Source: Cellvibrionales bacterium (GTDB lineage Bacteria; Pseudomonadota; Gammaproteobacteria; Pseudomonadales; JAHEGP01). From it: a stretch of 8,202 nucleotides of DNA. Under the pieces are notes generated by a model. It searched no databases, was not told where the DNA came from, and saw nothing but the letters and a program-made list of their open reading frames with translations. Shown piece by piece: positions 1 to 6,002 of this stretch (the first letter of the stretch is position 1; each line of letters starts with the position of its first letter). A program made the position numbers and the translations under genes. The DNA is taken from NCBI GenBank assembly GCA_024645065.1, contig JAHEGP010000080.1:1-8202 (forward strand). Direction: 5' to 3'.

Positions 1-2
1 CA

Positions 3-59
3 CAAATCATGGAGGGTATCCGTCTCGCCTTTCACCCTCTCATTCCAATGGAAAACTAA
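3..59 (+). CDS. Possible 3' end of a rightward gene cut by the window edge
   Basis: A reading frame enters from the left edge and ends at TAA 57-59, coding about 18 residues that finish in PLIPMEN. Its codons look ordinary for this genome, and a hairpin-like sequence with a T run follows about 20 bases later, which would suit the end of a gene. The other two forward frames are also open past base 100, so the choice of frame is weak. No family can be recognised from so few residues. This could equally be non-coding DNA. Confidence 0.25.
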   Translation, partial: QIMEGIRLAFHPLIPMEN

Positions 60-81
60 CCGGGAGACTGAGCTGGCTGGC

Positions 82-103
82 GCCGCTAAAGCGGGCTTTT
101 CCC
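82..103 (+). terminator. Weak terminator-like hairpin with T run
   Basis: GCCGC at 82-86 can pair with GCGG(G)C at 91-96, with a bulged G and a TAAA loop. TTTT follows at 97-100. The stem is short and imperfect. It would serve a rightward gene ending near base 59; for the leftward lipoprotein gene it lies just downstream of the stop but lacks a T run in that direction. Confidence 0.3.
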
Positions 104-105
104 GT

Positions 106-633
106 CTACCGCTGATCTACCCCTGAGATAGATACCATGTCATTCTCTTCTCTGCGCAACTGAAGGTGAATCTCGATATCATCCACCAGTTGCTCAGTCA
201 GGGGCCAGAACAAGCTGGCGCAGATATCTGGTGCAGGGCCCTGGGCGGTACCACTGGATTTGCGCATTGCGCGAATGGATTGCGTTTCGTCATCGAGCCA
301 CGCCCGGGCATGCATCTCCGCATAGGCGTCCAATGCCCACTCGCTGGTATTACAGAATGCGCTGGTAATGCGGATGGTGACATCCCTGGCGCGCAAATTC
401 TGCCGCGAGCAGGCCTCGCGCTGAATGACCTCTGGCAGGCCGGGCTCTATCACAAGATCACTACTGCCGAAACTCACCGTCTGTGAGCGAGTGCGGGAAT
501 CTTCCACAGAAACGTGACACCCTTCTGTATTGTCAGCAAGATATTGCTCGGGTACCGGCATGGTAAAACTGCAGCCCTGGGTCACCAGCACCAAACCCAG
601 AGCGGCCAGCGGTAAGCTAATGGAGTTGTTCAT
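106..633 (-). CDS. Small cysteine-containing lipoprotein of unknown function
   Basis: A 175-residue protein that I do not recognise. The N-terminus is a short signal peptide: polar MNNS, hydrophobic stretch about residues 6-18, then TQGC with the cysteine at 21. This fits a lipobox, although T at -3 and Q at -2 are not the favoured residues. Ser22 after the cysteine, rather than Asp, would favour sorting to the outer membrane. Four further cysteines (39, 75, 94, 138) could form two disulfides in the periplasm. The rest is soluble, with a mixed alpha/beta pattern and a charged tail. The start at 633 has AGGG-type purine runs just upstream (about 636-650 on the complementary strand) and is the only start that keeps the signal peptide intact. 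It is divergent from the ligase operon across a 366-bp gap, so a functional link is not implied. Coding status is well supported by the signal peptide; function is unknown. Confidence 0.75.
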   Translation of the reverse strand: MNNSISLPLAALGLVLVTQGCSFTMPVPEQYLADNTEGCHVSVEDSRTRSQTVSFGSSDLVIEPGLPEVIQREACSRQNLRARDVTIRITSAFCNTSEWALDAYAEMHARAWLDDETQSIRAMRKSSGTAQGPAPDICASLFWPLTEQLVDDIEIHLQLRREENDMVSISGVDQR

Positions 634-999
634 ACCCTGTTCCCTTCACTGCCGTTTGTCACGACGTTAACCCGTATCCTAGTGTAGTTCTGCGCATTTT
701 GGGCGCTTGAGGTTGTGAAATGCGCCGTGCTTCATCAAGGCTATCATTAGCCCGTCACAACTAGCAAGCGGCTGGCTGGTGACTTGTATTGACGGTGTAG
801 ACCATATCGGTTCCCGAAAAAATCCCGCTGCACGATATTGCCCCCCTGAACCCTACTCCAATATCAGCTTGCCGCGGGATGCCTATGTCCAATCCCTGTG
901 CTTTGGGTTAAGCTCCGCAACCGAAGGCAGCACCATCGATCAGGAAGCAAGCGCCTCAATGTGCACCACTAACCAAAACTTGACAGCAGTGGACCGAAA
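634..999. other. Divergent intergenic region, 366 bp, no convincing gene
   Basis: This stretch lies between the leftward lipoprotein gene and the rightward ligase operon and should hold both promoters. I found no -35/-10 pair good enough to call. A TTGACA at 980-985 is too close to the ATG at 1000 and has no -10 at proper spacing. A perfect short inverted repeat lies at 739-752. A 74-codon GTG-start frame (779-1003) crosses the region and overlaps the ligase start by four bases, but its composition does not look coding. Confidence 0.6.
739..752. repeat. Short perfect inverted repeat GGCTA-TCAT-TAGCC
   Basis: Five base pairs with a four-base loop, in the middle of the divergent intergenic region. 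No T run follows on either strand, so it is not a terminator. It could be an operator half-site pair or chance; a 5-bp stem is expected fairly often at random. Confidence 0.25.
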
Positions 1000-2190
1000 A
1001 TGAAACTAGCCATATTATCGTGCAGCCCCAAAGCCTATAGCACCCGCCGCTTCAAGGAAGCGGCAGAGCAACGCGGCCATCGCGTCAAGGTTCTGAATAC
1101 CTTGAAATTCGCTATTGACCTCGAACGCAACTCGCCCGATCTCTACTATCGCCAGAGTCCCCTGAGCATTTATGACGCGGTCCTGCCCCGCATCGGTGCT
1201 TCGATCACCTATTATGGTACCGCAGTCGTGAGGCAGTTTCAGGAAATGGACGTATTTTGCGCCAATACCTCCCACGGCATCATCAATTCCCGAGACAAGC
1301 TGCGCAGCCTGCAAATACTGAGCAGACACCATATCGGCATTCCCAAGACCGCCTTTGTGCGCGACAAGAAAGATGTTCTCCCGGCCATTGAACGCGTCGG
1401 TGGGGCGCCTGTTATCATCAAACTGATAGAGGGCACCCAGGGTATCGGGGTGTTGCTCGCCGAATCCAACAAGCAGGCGGAGTCGATTATCGAGCTTTTG
1501 CAGAGCCAGAAGCAAAACGTATTGATCCAGAAGTTTGTCGCCGAGAGCAAAGGTCGTGACGTCCGCGCTTTCGTTGTCGGTGACCAGGTCGTTGCCGCCA
1601 TGCGCCGGGTTGCCCAGGGCCAGGAATTTCGCAGCAATGTGCACCGCGGTGGCGTTGCGGAGCCCATCGAGCTGGATCAGCAATATATCGACACGGCGGT
1701 GCGTTGCACCCAGATCCTCGGCCTGCGAGTGGCGGGCGTGGATATGCTGGAAGGAAAAGACGGCCCCCAGGTGATGGAGGTGAATTCCTCGCCCGGACTG
1801 GAAGGCATAGAAACCTGTACCGAGCTGGATGTTGCCGGCGCGGTTATCGACTACATTGCTGCCCAGGTCGATTTCCCGGAAGTGGACGTGAGACAGCGCT
1901 TAACAGTTAGCCGGGGCTATGGCGTTAGCGAAATTTATGTTCCCGAAGGTTCCAAATTTGTCGGCCAGTCGATAACTGAAACCGGGCTGCCGGAACAGGA
2001 CATCAATGTCCTTACGCTCTACCGTGGGCCCAGAATAATACCCAATCCGCGGCTGGGACGCACATTGGAATCGGGAGACAAGTTGCTGTGTTTCGGCAAA
2101 CTGGAGTCGATGCGCGGACTGGTCCCCGCACGAACCAGACGCAAGCGGCGCCCGGCGGTACAGGAACTGGATACCCATGTCAATGACTAA
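1000..2190 (+). CDS. rimK: RimK-type ATP-grasp amino-acid ligase with C-terminal RCK_C (TrkA-C) domain
   Basis: A 396-residue cytoplasmic ligase. RimK enzymes use ATP to join glutamate to a carboxylate; E. coli RimK adds glutamates to the C-terminus of ribosomal protein S6. Residues 1-290 match the full RimK body: N-terminal MKLAILS, K100, K141, glycine-rich loop GTQGIGV 145-151, D187, RSN 211-213, and metal ligands D248, E260 and N262 in MEVNSSPGLEGIE. These positions coincide with the E. coli numbering as I recall it. One departure is K178 (IQKF) where RimK usually has Glu (VQEF/VQEY) near the adenine. Residues about 303-377 add an RCK_C/TrkA-C module (EIYVPEGSKFVGQSI, later SGDKLLCFG), a domain normally sensing ligands in potassium channel regulators and transporters; E. 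coli RimK, about 300 residues, lacks it. A basic stretch RTRRKRR (378-384) follows. First gene of a three-gene operon; GGA at 991-993 is a weak ribosome binding site. The family is sure, the substrate is not: it may not be S6. Confidence 0.93.
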   Translation: MKLAILSCSPKAYSTRRFKEAAEQRGHRVKVLNTLKFAIDLERNSPDLYYRQSPLSIYDAVLPRIGASITYYGTAVVRQFQEMDVFCANTSHGIINSRDKLRSLQILSRHHIGIPKTAFVRDKKDVLPAIERVGGAPVIIKLIEGTQGIGVLLAESNKQAESIIELLQSQKQNVLIQKFVAESKGRDVRAFVVGDQVVAAMRRVAQGQEFRSNVHRGGVAEPIELDQQYIDTAVRCTQILGLRVAGVDMLEGKDGPQVMEVNSSPGLEGIETCTELDVAGAVIDYIAAQVDFPEVDVRQRLTVSRGYGVSEIYVPEGSKFVGQSITETGLPEQDINVLTLYRGPRIIPNPRLGRTLESGDKLLCFGKLESMRGLVPARTRRKRRPAVQELDTHVND

Positions 2191-2668
2191 GAATTGTGAA
2201 GACAAGCAGCTACTGGGCTGGCGAGAGTGGATAGGCTTTCCGGATCTGGGCATCCCCCAGGTAAAAGCCAAGGTGGATACCGGGGCGCGCACCAGCTGTT
2301 TGCATGCGTTTCTCGTTGAAACCTTCGAGCGTGACGGCAATCCCTGGGTACATTTTGATATGCATCCAATGCAAGGCAATACCGACCACGTCATCCGTTG
2401 CGAAGCGCCGCTACTGGAGCGGCGTATAATTCGCGATTCAGGTGGTCACGAGGAAATGAGATACGTGATAGCAACCCAAGTAACTATTGGTGATAATCTC
2501 CAACGTATCGAGGTTACCCTTACCGACCGCGATAACATGAAATTTCGTGCTCTTCTTGGTCGCTCCGCGATCTGCGGAAAATACCTGGTTGACTGCAAGC
2601 GCTCCTATGTGCAGGGAAAGCGCAAACGCAAGCGCAAAATTTCGCGGAAAAGCAATCATGACAAGTAA
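2177..2668 (+). CDS. RimB-like retropepsin-fold protease ('ATP-dependent zinc protease' family)
   Basis: A 163-residue protein of the family annotated as ATP-dependent zinc protease (Pfam Zn_protease, PF05618), which has a retropepsin-like fold and is often next to rimK; the Pseudomonas partner is called RimB. The active-site motif is VDTGARTSCLHA (33-44) with D34-T-G, as in one half of an aspartic protease, so the enzyme would act as a dimer. Other family marks are WHF-type beta strands around 57-63, ERR..R at 81-86 and LLGRSAI at 126-132, the second conserved loop, followed by VDCKRSYV. No signal peptide, so it is cytoplasmic. The tail KRKRKRK (148-154) is strongly basic. ATG 2177 overlaps the ligase gene by 14 bases, with AGGA at 2162-2165 upstream; an in-frame ATG at 2183 is an alternative. 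The overlap suggests translational coupling. Likely role, by context, is trimming or recycling what the ligase makes. Family confident; activity on a given substrate inferred. Confidence 0.88.
   Translation: MSMTKNCEDKQLLGWREWIGFPDLGIPQVKAKVDTGARTSCLHAFLVETFERDGNPWVHFDMHPMQGNTDHVIRCEAPLLERRIIRDSGGHEEMRYVIATQVTIGDNLQRIEVTLTDRDNMKFRALLGRSAICGKYLVDCKRSYVQGKRKRKRKISRKSNHDK
2621..2638 (+). repeat. Hexanucleotide tandem repeat coding the basic tail
   Basis: Three near-identical hexamers, CGCAAA, CGCAAG, CGCAAA, sit in the 3' part of the retropepsin gene and encode the alternating Arg-Lys tail. Slippage here would change the tail by two residues per unit without shifting the frame. Confidence 0.6.
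2646..2649 (+). promoter_or_regulatory. Ribosome binding site deciding the M14 hydrolase start
   Basis: GGAA lies 8 bases before the ATG at 2658, inside the 3' end of the preceding gene. It supports starting the zinc hydrolase at 2658 rather than at the upstream in-frame ATG at 2547, which would bury 37 unrelated residues in the overlapping frame. Confidence 0.55.
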
Positions 2669-3725
2669 AGTGCCGGTTTTCACCATTGGCGAAGCCACGA
2701 TCGAACCCGGCGAAAGCAGGATTGTCGATATACCGGTTTCACCCATGTATACCCACCATGACCTGTCGATCTCGGTACAGGTAGTGCGCGGCAGACAAGC
2801 CGGGCCCACCTTGTTTATCAGTGCTGCCATTCACGGGGACGAAATCAACGGGGTCGAAATTATCCGCCGTCTGCTACAGCACAAGGCGCTGAGAAACATG
2901 CACGGCACCCTGCTGGCAATTCCTATCGTCAATGTTTACGGCTTTCTGAATCACACCCGTTATCTCCCCGACGGGCGTGACCTCAATCGCTCTTTTCCCG
3001 GGTCGGAGCAGGGCTCGCTGACGGGCAGGGTAGCCGATACCTTCGTCAAGGAGATTGTCGACAAATGCACCCACGGTATCGATCTGCATACCGGGGCCCG
3101 TCATCGCAGTAATTTTCCCCAGATCCGGGCCGACCTCGACGACCCGCAAACACTGGAGATGACCGAGGCCTTCGGTGTGCCGCTGGCAATCAATGCCAAA
3201 ATTCGCGACGGCTCTATGCGGGAATGTGCTGCTGACAACGGGGTGCCTGTCATTCTTTATGAGGCAGGCGAGGCCCTTCGCTTTGAGGAAATGTACATAC
3301 GTGCCGGCGTCAACGGCATCATCAATGTCATGCGATGCATCGGAATGCTGCGCAAGAGCCGCAGCAAAAAGCCGGCCGCAAAACCCATCATCAGTACCAA
3401 AACGAGCTGGGTTCGGGCACATGACAGCGGCATATTACGAACCCTGGTGCCACTAGGTGCCAAGGTGACCGCGGGTCAAACCCTGGCACTGGTAGCCAAT
3501 CCCCTGGGCACCACAGAAACCGCCATAATTGCGCCTGACGACGGCATGGTCATCGGCCGCACCAACCTGCCGCTGGTATACGAGGGGGATGCCACTTTTC
3601 ACATCGCGCAATACGGGCACAGGGTGGCGGCTATCGAGAGGCGGGTCGAGCAATTCCATGAGGATCACCACCCTGGCGAGCTGTTGCAGCACACCGACGA
3701 CCCGAGCAATGCACCGATAGCCTGA
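2658..3725 (+). CDS. M14-family zinc hydrolase, succinylglutamate desuccinylase/aspartoacylase type
   Basis: A 355-residue zinc-dependent hydrolase of the AstE/AspA branch of the M14 carboxypeptidase superfamily, which cleaves amide bonds next to free carboxylates such as N-acyl amino acids or gamma-glutamyl groups. Visible motifs in order: H59-G-D-E62 (first two zinc ligands), D108-L-N-R111 (substrate carboxylate binding), D142-L-H144 (third zinc ligand) and YEAGE 201-205 with E202 as likely catalytic glutamate. Residues about 250-317 form the beta-rich lipoyl-like C-terminal domain (SGILRTLVPLGAKV, later APDDGMVIG). No signal peptide; cytoplasmic. The chosen start overlaps the retropepsin gene by 11 bases; a longer frame from 2547 would add 37 residues with no family likeness. 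As the third gene of the ligase operon it is probably the remover or salvage enzyme for the ligated amino acid, not the AST arginine pathway enzyme, since no other ast gene is here. Substrate unknown. Confidence 0.9.
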   Translation: MTSKVPVFTIGEATIEPGESRIVDIPVSPMYTHHDLSISVQVVRGRQAGPTLFISAAIHGDEINGVEIIRRLLQHKALRNMHGTLLAIPIVNVYGFLNHTRYLPDGRDLNRSFPGSEQGSLTGRVADTFVKEIVDKCTHGIDLHTGARHRSNFPQIRADLDDPQTLEMTEAFGVPLAINAKIRDGSMRECAADNGVPVILYEAGEALRFEEMYIRAGVNGIINVMRCIGMLRKSRSKKPAAKPIISTKTSWVRAHDSGILRTLVPLGAKVTAGQTLALVANPLGTTETAIIAPDDGMVIGRTNLPLVYEGDATFHIAQYGHRVAAIERRVEQFHEDHHPGELLQHTDDPSNAPIA

Positions 3726-3763
3726 TTGCAACATTTTGCGCGCCAGGCTCTCGGTGCCCGCCG

Positions 3764-5923
3764 CTAGCTCATCGCTTTTACGGCAACCGGCACTGCATTT
3801 ACCGCGGCATTGCCACTCAATTCGTCGATTGATAACTCGTCGGTGAGATCATTGCAGCTGACCCCCGGATGGAGGGTAGCGGTTGCCAGCTTGACTCCAC
3901 GGCGGTCGTGCCCCCAGCCGTGGGGCAGGCTAACCACGCCCGGCAACATGTCGGTGGTACTTTCAACCTTTACCTGAAGTTCCCCCACCCGGGAACTCAC
4001 GCTTACCCGGTCGCCGTCGGCAAGTTGGCGCTTCGCGAGATCATCGGGGTGCATCTGCAGGGTACACCGGTCCTTGCCCTTCACCAGGCGATGGAAGTTG
4101 TGCATCCAGGAATTGTTGGAGCGAACATGCCGCCGGCCAATCAGCAACAGCTCGGCCGAAGCGGTCAGTTCACTGCGGGAGTCACGCAATCGTTGCAGGT
4201 CTGACAGGGGAAGCTCTGCGTCGCAGTGAATCATTTTATCGGCGGTAAAAAGGCGCCCGGGCAATTGCGGGCGCAGCGGACCCAGATCAACGCCCGAAGG
4301 GCTTTGCGCCAGTCGCGCCAGGCTCAGGGCATGCTCGCTGCCCTGGGCTTCGCCGTAGGGACCGGCCTGCAATCCAAAGTCGATCATCTGATCGGGTGGG
4401 ATACCGGCGCTTGCCTCTACTCCCAGCAACCCGGCCACCCGCTCTCCCAATGCGGTGAATATCTCCCAGTCATGGAGCGCGCCTTCAGGCTTGTCGAACA
4501 CCGGCCGGTTGAATCGAACCGTATTGCGCATGGCCAGTATATGAAAGGTGATATCGTAATGGTCGTGTTCCAGCGGCGAGGTCGGCGGCAGAATGATATC
4601 GGCGTGACGCGTGGTTTCGTTGATGTAGGGGTCCAGGGACACCATGAAATCGAGCTGTCCCAAGGCAAGGTCCAACTGGCGACCATTGGGCGTCGATAGC
4701 ACCGGGTTGCCGGCACCGGTGAACAGGGCGCGAATTTTGCCGGGGCCTTCGTTTAATATTTCCTCCGCCATTGTTACCGCTGGCAACTCCCGGTCGAACT
4801 CCGGTAAACCCCGCACCCGGCTTCGCTCCCGCGCAAAACCACCGCGCCCCATATGGGCCAGCTGATCCAGAGCCGGTGAAGTGAACAGGGAGCCTCCGGG
4901 TCGATCGAGGTTACCGGTGGCGATATTGATCAATTGAATCAGCCACTGGCAGAGCGCGCCAAAGCGCTGGGTAGAGACACCCATGCGGCCATAGCAAATG
5001 CCGGCGTCCGCCGCTGCCAACTCCCGGGCTATACGACGGGTGGTGCTGGCATCAATTCCGGTTGCCGCCGCCACACGCTCAGCGCTAAAGTCACCGAGCT
5101 GTTCAGCGACCCGGGACAAGCCCCGGGTGAAATCCACCAGGTGCCGCAGTCTGACCAGATTTTCCTCGAACAGGCAATTCAGCAGTGCACCCAACCAGAG
5201 CGCATCGGTACCTGGCTTTATGGCAATGTGCTCGCTGGCGACGGCCGCAGTCTCGGTGCGGCGGGGGTCGACCACTACCAGCTTGCCGCCCCTCTTGCGC
5301 AGGGCCTTGATCCGTTTACCCACGTCCGGCACCGTCCAGAGGCTGCCGTTGGAGGCGATGGGATTGGCGCCCAGCATCAGGAAGTAGTCGGTATGGTCGA
5401 TATCAGGAATCGGCAACAGCAGCTTGTGGCCAAACAACCACAAGGACACAAGATGGTGGGGCAATTGGTCCACCGACGTCGCCGAGAAGCGATTGCGGGT
5501 GCGAAAATGACGGAACAGAGTGCCCTGGTGAGTCATCATACCGTAGTTGTGGACGCTGGGATTACCCATATAGATGCCTATGGCATCCACCCCGTATTCG
5601 CGGCTAATCTCGACCAGCCTTGTGGCGACGGTATCCAGTGCCTCGTCCCAGCTTATGGTTTCAAAGCGATCTGCTCCCTCCGCTGTGATCACCCGCTTTA
5701 CAGGCTGGCGCAGACGGTCAGGGTCGTTGTGCAGGTCCTGTAAGGCTATTGCCTTGGGGCAGATATGCCCACGGCTCAGGGGATCATTCCTGTCACCCTT
5801 GATCGACAGTATCCGTTCGTCGGCGACTTTGATTTCGAGCCCGCAAATAGCTTCACAGAGATGACAAGCCCGATAGTGTGTTTCGATTGTGGCTGTTGCG
5901 TCTGCCAATGGTGAACTCCCCAT
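3764..5923 (-). CDS. Cytoplasmic molybdopterin oxidoreductase with N-terminal 4Fe-4S site
   Basis: A 719-residue enzyme of the DMSO reductase/formate dehydrogenase superfamily. A 4Fe-4S domain is marked by C20-x2-C23-x3-C27 and C55 followed by PK. The molybdopterin oxidoreductase domain covers about residues 70-500 (SWDEALDTVA, LGANPIASN 185-192, VVVDPRR 216-222, PGTDALW 237-243), and a molydopterin dinucleotide-binding domain fills about 590-715 (RRHVRSNNSWMHN, later LSGNAAVNAVPV). There is no twin-arginine signal, so it works in the cytoplasm. Where formate dehydrogenases and Nap/Nas enzymes carry Sec or Cys as molybdenum ligand, this protein reads SVDQLPHH (150-157) with no Cys or Sec, so formate dehydrogenase is an unsafe name. 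No electron-transfer subunit is encoded nearby. The ATG at 5923 is preceded by AAGGA with a short 3-base spacer. It follows the acyl-CoA dehydrogenase gene by 79 bases and is probably the last gene of that operon. Family sure, substrate unknown. Confidence 0.92.
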   Translation of the reverse strand: MGSSPLADATATIETHYRACHLCEAICGLEIKVADERILSIKGDRNDPLSRGHICPKAIALQDLHNDPDRLRQPVKRVITAEGADRFETISWDEALDTVATRLVEISREYGVDAIGIYMGNPSVHNYGMMTHQGTLFRHFRTRNRFSATSVDQLPHHLVSLWLFGHKLLLPIPDIDHTDYFLMLGANPIASNGSLWTVPDVGKRIKALRKRGGKLVVVDPRRTETAAVASEHIAIKPGTDALWLGALLNCLFEENLVRLRHLVDFTRGLSRVAEQLGDFSAERVAAATGIDASTTRRIARELAAADAGICYGRMGVSTQRFGALCQWLIQLINIATGNLDRPGGSLFTSPALDQLAHMGRGGFARERSRVRGLPEFDRELPAVTMAEEILNEGPGKIRALFTGAGNPVLSTPNGRQLDLALGQLDFMVSLDPYINETTRHADIILPPTSPLEHDHYDITFHILAMRNTVRFNRPVFDKPEGALHDWEIFTALGERVAGLLGVEASAGIPPDQMIDFGLQAGPYGEAQGSEHALSLARLAQSPSGVDLGPLRPQLPGRLFTADKMIHCDAELPLSDLQRLRDSRSELTASAELLLIGRRHVRSNNSWMHNFHRLVKGKDRCTLQMHPDDLAKRQLADGDRVSVSSRVGELQVKVESTTDMLPGVVSLPHGWGHDRRGVKLATATLHPGVSCNDLTDELSIDELSGNAAVNAVPVAVKAMS

Positions 5924-6002
5924 AATTCCTTATCAGTGGTGACGATGCCCCCAGGCCGATCCGATCGTCAGGACTCCTGGCCGGACGGTTGCACGGGCCC
6001 CG

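Noticed and set aside
980..985. TTGACA as a -35 box for the ligase operon
   Set aside because: It lies 14 bases before the start codon, and at the proper spacing there is no -10 element; any such promoter would start inside the gene.
779..1003. 74-codon GTG-start frame just before the ligase, ending in an ATGA overlap
   Set aside because: No ribosome binding site of note, third-position GC near that of the background, and no recognisable family. Mentioned only as part of the intergenic region.
1015..1683. 222-codon open frame on the minus strand
   Set aside because: Antisense shadow of the RimK gene, whose catalytic motifs are intact on the plus strand.
2547..2657. Longer N-terminus for the zinc hydrolase starting at 2547
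   Set aside because: These 37 residues overlap the conserved end of the retropepsin in another frame and have no likeness to the family; the ATG at 2658 has a GGAA site.
4934..5743. 269-codon open frame on the plus strand
   Set aside because: It is antisense to the molybdopterin enzyme, which has all its family motifs; the plus-strand product has no recognisable domain. Long shadow frames are common in GC-rich genes.
5969..5979. CAGGACTCCTG palindrome upstream of the molybdopterin gene
   Set aside because: A one-base centre cannot form a hairpin loop, no T run follows, and an 11-base chance palindrome is plausible; I cannot tie it to a regulator.
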